From Chryseolinea lacunae (lineage in GTDB: Bacteria; Bacteroidota; Bacteroidia; Cytophagales; Cyclobacteriaceae): a stretch of 64,000 nt of DNA. Both the position numbers and the translations under genes were made by a program. The notes below the pieces were generated by a model. That model was given only the letters and a program-made list of their open reading frames with translations, was not told the DNA's origin and did not search any database. Where the stretch lies: NCBI RefSeq assembly GCF_016735595.1, contig NZ_JAERRB010000004.1, positions 434,001-498,000 on the forward strand, given 5' to 3'. Shown here piece by piece: positions 8,020-15,034 of the stretch. Position 1 is the first letter of the stretch, and each line of letters opens with the position of its first letter.

Positions 8020-9096
8020 ATGGAGAAAAGTAATGCAATTGTCATCACAGGAGGATACCTGGCCAGCAGCAATGCCAAAACCGCCCATGGACTGATCCGC
8101 GGCACGGATCGTTTCAATATTGTGGGCTTTGTCGATTCAAAAAGTTTTGGCAAAGACGCCGGCGAAGTGCTCGATGGAAAAAACAGAAACATCCCCATCT
8201 ATGCCACCCTGGAAGATTTTCTGAAGTCGGGCAAAAAAGCAACCTATTGCATCGTGGGCGTGGCCACCAAAGGCGGCGTCATTCCCGATTCGCTGCGGGC
8301 CGAATTAAAAGAAGCCTTGCAAAACGGCTTTCATCTTGTGAACGGTTTGCACGAATACGTTTCCGACATCCCCGAACTGGCCGCGCTGGCCCAACAAAAA
8401 GGGCTGGAAATAATCGACGTGCGCAAGCCTAAAAAATTTAAAGACCTTCACTTCTGGTCGGGCAAAATCAAAGAGGCAAAGTGCCCCAAGATCGCCGTGC
8501 TGGGCACAGACTGCGCCCTGGGCAAACGCACCACCACACGCTTCCTCGTAGAGGCCATGCGCAAAGCCGGCTACAAAGCCGAGATGATCTACACCGGCCA
8601 AACCGGCTGGATGCAGGGCGCCAAATACGGTTTTGTGTTCGACTCCACCCTCAACGATTTTATTTCAGGCGAAATGGAACATGCCGTGGTGACGTGCTAT
8701 AACGAAGCCAAACCCGACATCATTTTCATTGAAGGCCAATCGGCGCTGCGCAACCCCAGCGGCCCCGCCGGCGCAGAGTGGATTGTGTCGGCCGATGCCG
8801 ACGGCGTGGTGCTGCAGCACAACCCCGCGCGCAAACAATACAAGGACATGGAATATTATCCGGCCTACCTGCCCACATTGAAAGATGAAGTGGCGCTCAT
8901 CAAAATCTATGGTGCCCCCACGGTGGCCATCACCATCAACTCGGCAAAAATGTCGGAACAAGATGCGCGCGAATCGGCGAAAAATTATCAGGCCGAACTG
9001 AACATACCCACTGTGCTTCCCCTCGAAGACGGCGTAGATAGCCTGGTGCCCGTGTTTGAAGCCATGATCAAAAAAAGCCTCGCACACGCTGACTAA
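8020..9096 (+). CDS. DUF1611 family P-loop protein, DgcN-like (putative D-glutamate N-acetyltransferase)
   Basis: 358 residues. An N-terminal Rossmann-like half (IVITGGYLASSNAKTAHGL) is followed by a P-loop half with GTDCALGKRTT (162-172), QTGWMQGAKYG and EGQSALRNPSGPAG, the signature of DUF1611. Members were long of unknown function. In Pseudoalteromonas and halophilic archaea the homologue DgcN is reported to act with a dipeptide-epimerase-like partner (DgcA) in D-glutamate catabolism by N-acetylation followed by epimerisation. The same pairing occurs here, with the epimerase 54 bases downstream. The family is certain; the D-glutamate role is inferred from family and neighbour. Confidence 0.85.
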   Translation: MEKSNAIVITGGYLASSNAKTAHGLIRGTDRFNIVGFVDSKSFGKDAGEVLDGKNRNIPIYATLEDFLKSGKKATYCIVGVATKGGVIPDSLRAELKEALQNGFHLVNGLHEYVSDIPELAALAQQKGLEIIDVRKPKKFKDLHFWSGKIKEAKCPKIAVLGTDCALGKRTTTRFLVEAMRKAGYKAEMIYTGQTGWMQGAKYGFVFDSTLNDFISGEMEHAVVTCYNEAKPDIIFIEGQSALRNPSGPAGAEWIVSADADGVVLQHNPARKQYKDMEYYPAYLPTLKDEVALIKIYGAPTVAITINSAKMSEQDARESAKNYQAELNIPTVLPLEDGVDSLVPVFEAMIKKSLAHAD

Positions 9097-9150
9097 AAAA
9101 CACACGGAACAACGATAATCATCAATCTAAACCACTGAGAAATTTTTCCG

Positions 9151-10218
9151 ATGAAGATAAAAGACATAAAAGTATGGAGCGTTGACCTGGGCAACACCAA
9201 ACCCTACACCATCGCGTTCAAAACAGTAGACGAAGTGAAGAACGCGTTTGTTGAAATCACCCTCGACAACGGCCTCACCGGCATTGGCGCCGGAAACCCC
9301 AGCGAATACGTTGTGGGCGAAACACTCGATCAGTGCCTCGATGCCTTGCAAGAAAAAAACATCGAGTTCCTCATCGGTCGCGACATCCGCGAAATCAACC
9401 AGCTGACCTTTGAAGTGTGGAAGCGCCTGCCGGAAAATCCTTCTGCCCGCGCCGCCCTCGATATTGCACTCTACGATGTGTTCACCAAATTTCTGGATGT
9501 GCCCCTCGTGAAATTTCTGGGACAAAAAATCAAGAAGCTGCCCACGTCAAACACCATTGGTATCAAGAACGTGGAAGAGACGTTGAAAGAAGCCGAAGAC
9601 TATATCAAACGTGGCTTCCGTGTGCTGAAAGTGAAGCTGGGCCGCGACCTCATGGAAGACGTGGAGCGCATCATGAAGCTGCGCGAAAAATTTGGTCCAG
9701 GCATCGTTATCCGCATCGACGCCAACCAGGGCTATACCGTGGAGCAGACCATTCAGTTCTATGGTCGCACCTATGACCTGGATGTTGAACTTATCGAACA
9801 ACCGTTGCCCGCGAAAGCAATTTCTGAAATGAAAAGCCTGCCGTCGGAAGTGCGCCAGAAAGTGGCCGCCGACGAATCGCTCATCACACCCGCCGATGCC
9901 ATCGAACTGCTGAAGCCACCCAAGGCCGCAAAAATTTTCAACATCAAGCTGATGAAATGCGGCGGCGTGAGCCAGGCCTTGAAAATTGCCGACATCGGTC
10001 TGCACGAAGACATCGACTTGTTCTGGGGCTGCAACGACGAAAGCATCGTGAGCATCACGGCCGCGCTACACACTGCGTTTGCCTGCTCCAACACCAAATA
10101 CATCGACCTCGACGGCAGCCTCGACCTGGCCCGCGACGTGGTGAAAGGAGGATTTATTTTGAAAGACGGCTACATGACCTGTTCCGACAAACCGGGACTT
10201 GGCGTGGAGAGAATCTAA
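9151..10218 (+). CDS. Enolase-superfamily epimerase (dipeptide epimerase / DgcA-like N-acetyl-glutamate racemase)
   Basis: 355 residues of the muconate-lactonising subgroup. The catalytic base pair is on the KxK motif (K160, K162 in VLKVKLG) with the opposing lysine K266 in NIKLMKCGG. Metal ligands are D190 (RIDANQGY), E216 (ELIEQPL) and D241 (AADES). Close families epimerise L-Ala-D/L-Glu during murein-peptide recycling. The neighbouring DUF1611 gene makes an N-acetyl-D-glutamate racemase role (DgcA) equally plausible. The gene ends three bases before a perfect 24-bp inverted repeat. Confidence 0.88.
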   Translation: MKIKDIKVWSVDLGNTKPYTIAFKTVDEVKNAFVEITLDNGLTGIGAGNPSEYVVGETLDQCLDALQEKNIEFLIGRDIREINQLTFEVWKRLPENPSARAALDIALYDVFTKFLDVPLVKFLGQKIKKLPTSNTIGIKNVEETLKEAEDYIKRGFRVLKVKLGRDLMEDVERIMKLREKFGPGIVIRIDANQGYTVEQTIQFYGRTYDLDVELIEQPLPAKAISEMKSLPSEVRQKVAADESLITPADAIELLKPPKAAKIFNIKLMKCGGVSQALKIADIGLHEDIDLFWGCNDESIVSITAALHTAFACSNTKYIDLDGSLDLARDVVKGGFILKDGYMTCSDKPGLGVERI

Positions 10219-10221
10219 AAA

Positions 10222-10283
10222 AGTATTAAGTATTGAGTCCTTAGTCTTGAGTACTAAATACTAAGGACTCAATACTTAATACT
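10222..10283. repeat. Perfect 24-bp inverted repeat between convergent genes
   Basis: The left arm, 10222-10245, begins AGTATTAAGTATTGAG and pairs without mismatch with 10260-10283 around a 14-base loop. The stem starts three bases after the epimerase stop. It ends inside the stop codon (CTA, 10282-10284) of the leftward M56 gene. Arms and loop share the AGTA/TTGAGT words, as if built from a short repeated unit. It can serve as a bidirectional terminator. Its length and low GC (about one third) differ from the GC-rich terminators elsewhere in the window, so a small mobile or REP-like origin is possible. Confidence 0.85.
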
Positions 10284-12282
10284 AATTTTCGGAATAATGA
10301 AAGGTGCCGCCGTTGAAATATTTCTGATGAATGGCTTCGTATTTCTTTTTGTCTGATTCTTTCACGGTTTTTCCGTTCACCTTCAGATCGCCGGGGTGTG
10401 ACCAGTCGATGGAGTTGATGTTTTCGTCTTTGCCGAGGTAGCCATCTTTCACGAGCATTTCCTTCAGATCTTTTTTCATGGCGTTCATGGTGTCGCGGTG
10501 TTTGCGGGCCATTTCTTCGTGGCGTTTGGCAAGCTCGACATGCTTCTCGGATTGTGCTCTGAATAATTCGGCTTGTCGCTCGGCGTGAGCCTTTGTTCGT
10601 TCGGCCTGCCGCCGGGCAACAGCAGCTTGTTTTTCGGCCTCGCTATGCACTGCCGCTCCCTGGCGCTCGGCTTGTGCGGCCATGCGTTCTCCCTGACGTG
10701 TGGCAAAATCGGCGTGACGTTCGGCCAGGGCTTCCATTTTGTGGGCAAAGGCTTCGGTGTCCCAACTTTCTTTCATGTTTTTTTCCAGCTCGTCCATCAT
10801 GGCCTTCATCTTCTCACCGTTCTTGCTGTAGAAGTCGCCAAACTGCTCTTTGAATTTTTGTTCGAAGGCTTCGTTGAAGGCACCCCAATCTTTGTTGTCG
10901 TTCCACTGAAAGTTTATGGGCGGGAGGGGCGCGACGGGCTCAAGAGGTTCGATGGGTTCCATGTCGGGCATGGGGGGCATGAGCGGTATGGGAGGAATGT
11001 GGATGTCAAAGTCCATGTCCATGTCGTCCATGGCGGCCTCCATATCCATGTTGTGGATTTCAATTTCTTCATGATCAACCTCCGGTGCCGTTTCCACTTC
11101 TTCGGTCACCTCCGTCATCTCTGTTGTGACGGTTGGTGTGGTAGTGATTTTTCGCAGTCCTTTGTGCGATGGTTTTTTCTTTTTCGCCGTGTCGGCAGCC
11201 ATCGCGATGGGAGCGATGGCCGAATGATCGAGGGTCAGATCTTTTTCTGTGCGTGAGGTGTGCACCGTGAGCCACGAAGCACACATGAGGCCAATGACCA
11301 GCAGCACCGCCGGAGCCATGCGCTCGCGGAGGGAATAATTTTTTACAGACTTTTCCATGATGCGTTTTATTCGGTTCAACAATTGGTTTTTATTTTCCGC
11401 CAGCGACAACGCCAGGCCCGCCCGCGACAGCCGCACTTCTTCGAGAGATGCCAGCGCATGCGCATACGCTAGGGCATTTCCCTGGTGAAGCACCACGGCA
11501 TCGTCGCAGCAATGTTCGCGTTCCTGCCGCAGGATGCCCGATATCATCCAGGCAAACGGGTTGAAGAAGAACAATGCTTCCACGATAGATTGAAGCAGGT
11601 TGAGCAGATAGTCGTTTCTGCGGATGTGAATGAGTTCGTGTATAAAAATGCTTTCGAGCTGCGCGGTGGAAAGACCTGCACACATGCCGGTGGGAATGAG
11701 AATGATGGGCTTGAGATAACCAATCACCACCGGCGCGTGAATAAAGGCGGACTCGGCTAACGTGACGGCGCGCTTCAATTCAAATTGCCCGGCCAGTTCG
11801 GCGATGCGAAACGACCAAGTGTTTGTTAACGGAAGGGCTGTGTGCTTCAACCGTGCCGTGAACCACCATCCACCAAAAAGGCGGAGCAGAAACAAGATCG
11901 ACCCGGCCACCCACGCCAGCACCACAAAGGGAATCGTGCTGTGCAGAAAGTTCGACACGGTGGCGAGCCAGTCCGTGAAGGACGCTTGCGCCAATAAAGA
12001 AGTAGGAGCTTCACCCGTTTGCCCGATGCCTGACAAAAGTTCTTCTCTCACAGTAGGCACAGGGCTGTACAATAGAAAGAACGTGACCGCGGCAGAGCAG
12101 AAGATGAGCACCATGCCCGCGCCGGCAACGCTATAACGCAAACCCGAAAGCCGGGAGGGCACACAACGCAAAATGCCCACCACCATCATGAAGATGATTA
12201 ACCCCTGCCAAAGAGAATGCAGCACGGTGAAACCCAGCGCCTGCGCCCACGTGCCTTGCACAAATTCGAGGATTGTGTTCAT
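10282..12282 (-). CDS. BlaR1/MecR1-type membrane peptidase M56 with long charged C-terminal region
   Basis: 666 residues from the ATG at 12280-12282, which overlaps the stop of the BlaI-like gene as ATGA; a longer ORF to 12609 runs through that gene and is rejected. The N-terminal half has about four membrane helices and the zinc-peptidase motif HELIH at 215-219 (FIHELIHIRRND), as in sensors that cleave a cognate BlaI repressor. Instead of a penicillin-binding domain, the C-terminal half contains a Pro/Met/Glu-rich stretch (IPPIPLMPPMPDMEPIEP). A long Ala/Glu/Arg/His/Gln-rich helical repeat (AERQAELFRAQSEKHVELA type) follows, ending in a small globular tail. Such proteins are common in Bacteroidota; their signal is unknown. 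Confidence 0.9.
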   Translation of the reverse strand: MNTILEFVQGTWAQALGFTVLHSLWQGLIIFMMVVGILRCVPSRLSGLRYSVAGAGMVLIFCSAAVTFFLLYSPVPTVREELLSGIGQTGEAPTSLLAQASFTDWLATVSNFLHSTIPFVVLAWVAGSILFLLRLFGGWWFTARLKHTALPLTNTWSFRIAELAGQFELKRAVTLAESAFIHAPVVIGYLKPIILIPTGMCAGLSTAQLESIFIHELIHIRRNDYLLNLLQSIVEALFFFNPFAWMISGILRQEREHCCDDAVVLHQGNALAYAHALASLEEVRLSRAGLALSLAENKNQLLNRIKRIMEKSVKNYSLRERMAPAVLLVIGLMCASWLTVHTSRTEKDLTLDHSAIAPIAMAADTAKKKKPSHKGLRKITTTPTVTTEMTEVTEEVETAPEVDHEEIEIHNMDMEAAMDDMDMDFDIHIPPIPLMPPMPDMEPIEPLEPVAPLPPINFQWNDNKDWGAFNEAFEQKFKEQFGDFYSKNGEKMKAMMDELEKNMKESWDTEAFAHKMEALAERHADFATRQGERMAAQAERQGAAVHSEAEKQAAVARRQAERTKAHAERQAELFRAQSEKHVELAKRHEEMARKHRDTMNAMKKDLKEMLVKDGYLGKDENINSIDWSHPGDLKVNGKTVKESDKKKYEAIHQKYFNGGTFHYSEN

Positions 12283-12665
12283 GATGCGCCTCCTTCCAGT
12301 TTTTCGAGATACTTTTTGATTTCCAGAAGCTCTTCTTTCGAAGAGGTGTTGGTGCCCAGCGCACTCAGCACTAACTGAGCAGCCGAACCCTGAAACACGG
12401 TGTTGATCATCTTGTCCAGCATTTGCTGCCGTGTGTTTTCCAGCGAGGGCACGGCTGTATAGAGATGCAGCTTGCCGCTTTTTTGGCGTGTCACCAATCC
12501 TTTTTCGTGCATGATCTGCATCAGTTTCAGAATGGTGGTGTAGCCGTTCGCATCGTCGCCGCCCAGGGCTTCGTGAACGTCTTTCACGGATACAGCCTCC
12601 TTTTCCCACACGATTTGCAGGATTTCAAGCTCTTTTTCCGTTGGTTTTACAGGGGGATTGCTCAT
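12279..12665 (-). CDS. BlaI/MecI/CopY family transcriptional repressor
   Basis: 128 residues with the winged-helix signature: TEKELEILQIVWEKEAVSVKDV, then GYTTILKLMQIMHEKGLV and the wing TRQKSGKLHLYTA. The C-terminal helices (NTRQQMLDKMINTVFQGS) form the dimerisation part cleaved by the M56 partner in the Bla system. Translation is coupled to the M56 gene through an ATGA overlap at 12279-12282. Two identical palindromes bracket its predicted promoter, so autorepression is likely. No beta-lactamase gene lies nearby. Confidence 0.93.
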   Translation of the reverse strand: MSNPPVKPTEKELEILQIVWEKEAVSVKDVHEALGGDDANGYTTILKLMQIMHEKGLVTRQKSGKLHLYTAVPSLENTRQQMLDKMINTVFQGSAAQLVLSALGTNTSSKEELLEIKKYLEKLEGGAS

Positions 12666-12668
12666 AAT

Positions 12669-12684
12669 TACGAATTTGTTCGTA
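12669..12684. promoter_or_regulatory. Proximal BlaI-type operator palindrome
   Basis: TACGAA-TTTG-TTCGTA is a perfect 6-bp dyad with a 4-base spacer, four bases upstream of the repressor start codon. It lies just downstream of the predicted -7 element, where the transcription start should fall. The same half-sites recur at 12725-12740. Binding by the BlaI-like repressor is inferred from position and symmetry. Confidence 0.75.
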
Positions 12685-12687
12685 CTA

Positions 12688-12718
12688 CAATGTTAAAACG
12701 CCGTCGCCAGACTTCAAA
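12688..12718 (-). promoter_or_regulatory. Predicted promoter of the repressor-M56 operon
   Basis: Read on the minus strand: TTTG (12715-12718), 19 bases, then TAACATTG (12688-12695). This differs from the Bacteroidota form TTTG-N19..21-TAnnTTTG by one base. The two palindromes lie immediately on either side, as expected for a repressed promoter. Confidence 0.55.
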
Positions 12719-12724
12719 GCTTTT

Positions 12725-12740
12725 TACGAATTATTTCGTA
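12725..12740. promoter_or_regulatory. Distal BlaI-type operator palindrome
   Basis: TACGAA-TTAT-TTCGTA has the same half-sites as the proximal site; one further base on each side also pairs (T12724 with A12741). Centre-to-centre distance to the proximal site is 56 bases. It sits just upstream of the predicted -33 element. Confidence 0.75.
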
Positions 12741-12871
12741 AGTGGGTTTCAACGTTCCTTGGGCGATTGTTTTGTCAGATCGCTTCATGGCCTTAAAATC
12801 TTAGAGCCTGTTTGGTTTTTTTAAACCGAACGCGCCGAACCGACTGCGGCGAATACAATCCCTGAAAAATC

Positions 12872-12907
12872 AAAAAGGGAAACGCTGATTGTGCAGCGTC
12901 TCCCTTT
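12872..12907 (-). terminator. Hairpin terminator of the IPT/NHL lipoprotein gene
   Basis: AAAGGGA-A-ACGCTG (12874-12887) pairs with CAGCGT-C-TCCCTTT (12894-12907), one internal mismatch. It lies 23 bases past the stop codon at 12931. The A-run on the plus strand beside the stem gives a U-tract in the leftward transcript. Confidence 0.7.
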
Positions 12908-12930
12908 GTGAATGGTTGTATGACAATGAA

Positions 12931-14781
12931 CTAGTGAAACGTGATTTTTCGGATACGCCCGTTGTTCTGATCGCTCACCAGCAGATTCCCGTCTTTGTCT
13001 ACCACAATGCCATAGGGTTCACTAAACGTGGCGGTGCTCCCATCGCCATCGGCATAACCTTCCATGGAGCCGGCGATGATGGTCTTGTTGCCGGCCAGGT
13101 CAATTTTATAAATCACATGCTGCGTGAAGCTGGTGGCATACAGGCTTTCCTTGCCGTCCCACGCCAGTCCATAAACAAATCCTACGCCGGTGGCGAACGT
13201 GGTCACGTTGCCGTCGAGGTCAATTTTGCGAATGGTGCCATTGAAACAATCGCCCACATAAAGATTGTTGCTGTTGTCGACAGCCAATGCTGACGGATAG
13301 TTGAAGCGTGCGGCGGAACCCTGGCCATCGGCGGAGCCGCCCTGCGACGCCTCTCCTGCAAAGGTGGTCACTTGTGCCGACGCATCTATTCTGCGGATCA
13401 CGTGTGTCATGTAGTCTGTCACGAACCACGCGTCGAAGTTGATCGATTTCACAATGCCGGTGGGAAAGAAGAACCCTGCCGCTGCGCTGTTCGGCAAGCC
13501 TGCGCCGCTGCCGTTGTTGGTGCCCGGCGTGCCGTTCGAAAAGCCGGCCCACGTCGATACCATGGTGGGCACAACGGTGGGATCAATTTTGCGGATCACG
13601 TTGTTCATCTGTTCCGCTACATATACGAAGCCCGTTGCCCGATCTACCGAGATGCCTGTGGGGCCATTGAACTGCGCCGAAGCAAACGGCCCGTCAACCG
13701 GTCCCGTCTGCGCCCGCACGCCGCTGCCGGCATAGAGCGAAAGGCCGCTGCTGTTGTATTTCATGATGCGATGGTTGATCTGGTCGGCAATCAGCAGGTC
13801 GCCGTTCACATTAAAGGCAAGGCCCGCGGGTCGCAAGGTGTTTATCAATCCATCACCGGCCACCGTCGACACCGTTATCCTTCCTGTTGTGGAGTTCACA
13901 ATAAAGATACCGCCTTCTGCCACTGTGCCGTCTATCGCTACCGTTAGTTGTCCGGTAGTTGCGCCATTGGGTACGATAACTTCCAGCATGGTTGGCGTGG
14001 CCGACACCACCGTGGCAACAACACCACTGAATTTAACAACATTGGCCGCCAGCGTGATGTTGAATCCTAAACCTTGAAGCGTCACCTTCGTGCCAGCACC
14101 ACCCGACGTTGGCGCGAACGACGTGATGCTCAGCGTGGGCGTGACGGTGAAGAGCATGCCCGCTGAATTTTTCCCACCGGTTGTCACAACCAGGTTGCCG
14201 GTGGTGGCGCCTGTCGGCACCGTTGTTTTCAGTTCGGTTGCCGACGCCTGGGTGATGGTGGCCGTTGTGCCGTTGAACGTGACGGCATTTTGAGACGCGT
14301 TTGTATCGAACCCGCTTCCCGCGATAATCACCTGTGTGCCAACCGGGCCGGCACGCGGTGTGATGTTAGTGACGACCGGCCCGGGGCCCAACACAGCCTC
14401 AACCGTAAACACGGGACCCGTGGCCTCTCTGCCGTCGACCGTCACATTCACAACACCAGAGGTCGCCGTCGCAGGCACGGTCGCTACCAGCTGGTTTTCG
14501 GTGGCTGACGTCACCGTGGCTGGGGTGCCGTTGAAGGTGACAACATTCGAAAGCGGCATTGTGCTAAAGCCTGATCCCGCAACGGTCACCCGTGTGCCCG
14601 CCGGTCCGTGCGTGGGCGAGAGGCTTGTGATGTGAAGAGCCGGTACAGGAACTTCATTTTCTTTCGCGCAAAAACTTAACAGCAGCAACAGGACGATCAC
14701 AAACGGATGCCGGCGACGCGCCGTCTGCCTGCCGTGCTGGAAAAATGTGGAGATGATTTTTTTTGAGTACATAAATGCCAT
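12931..14781 (-). CDS. IPT/TIG and NHL-repeat lipoprotein
   Basis: About 616 residues from the ATG at 14779-14781 (another possible start is at 14772). The N-terminus has a hydrophobic run ending in a lipobox (LLLLSFCAKE). Three IPT/TIG immunoglobulin-like domains follow, each opening with a phrase like ITSLSPTHGPAGT or ITSFAPTSGGAGT. After about residue 310 comes a beta-propeller of NHL-type repeats (GLAFNVNGDLLIADQINHRIMK, ALAVDNSNNLYVGDCFNGTI, GIVVDKDGNLLVSDQNNGRI). This is a common cell-surface design in Bacteroidota for binding carbohydrate or protein; the ligand is unknown. It is divergent from the RCC1 cargo gene, with 253 bases between them. Confidence 0.88.
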   Translation of the reverse strand: MAFMYSKKIISTFFQHGRQTARRRHPFVIVLLLLLSFCAKENEVPVPALHITSLSPTHGPAGTRVTVAGSGFSTMPLSNVVTFNGTPATVTSATENQLVATVPATATSGVVNVTVDGREATGPVFTVEAVLGPGPVVTNITPRAGPVGTQVIIAGSGFDTNASQNAVTFNGTTATITQASATELKTTVPTGATTGNLVVTTGGKNSAGMLFTVTPTLSITSFAPTSGGAGTKVTLQGLGFNITLAANVVKFSGVVATVVSATPTMLEVIVPNGATTGQLTVAIDGTVAEGGIFIVNSTTGRITVSTVAGDGLINTLRPAGLAFNVNGDLLIADQINHRIMKYNSSGLSLYAGSGVRAQTGPVDGPFASAQFNGPTGISVDRATGFVYVAEQMNNVIRKIDPTVVPTMVSTWAGFSNGTPGTNNGSGAGLPNSAAAGFFFPTGIVKSINFDAWFVTDYMTHVIRRIDASAQVTTFAGEASQGGSADGQGSAARFNYPSALAVDNSNNLYVGDCFNGTIRKIDLDGNVTTFATGVGFVYGLAWDGKESLYATSFTQHVIYKIDLAGNKTIIAGSMEGYADGDGSTATFSEPYGIVVDKDGNLLVSDQNNGRIRKITFH

Positions 14782-15034
14782 GGTTTGATGCAAGACTAGC
14801 GTCGCGCACTGCAAGAATTTTGCAGTAGTTTTCAGGCTCGTCAAAACGCGGCGCAGGGATGATTGGTGTTATTTAGAATCGACAAACGGTTGAAAGATGT
14901 TGTAGGGTTTTGAAGCGCGATGGCGTTGTGTGGCAAACCGATCATGGGATGGAGTACAAAATCTTTTCACTGAAAATAAAACTGCAATCCCGTTGCAGTC
15001 TGTCGCAGTAGGTTAGCGGCCAAATTCTATCGCT

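Noticed and set aside
10282-12609. Longer version of the M56 gene (775 codons)
   Set aside because: The first 109 codons lie within the BlaI-like gene in another frame. The ATG at 12280-12282 gives the family N-terminus and an ATGA coupling.
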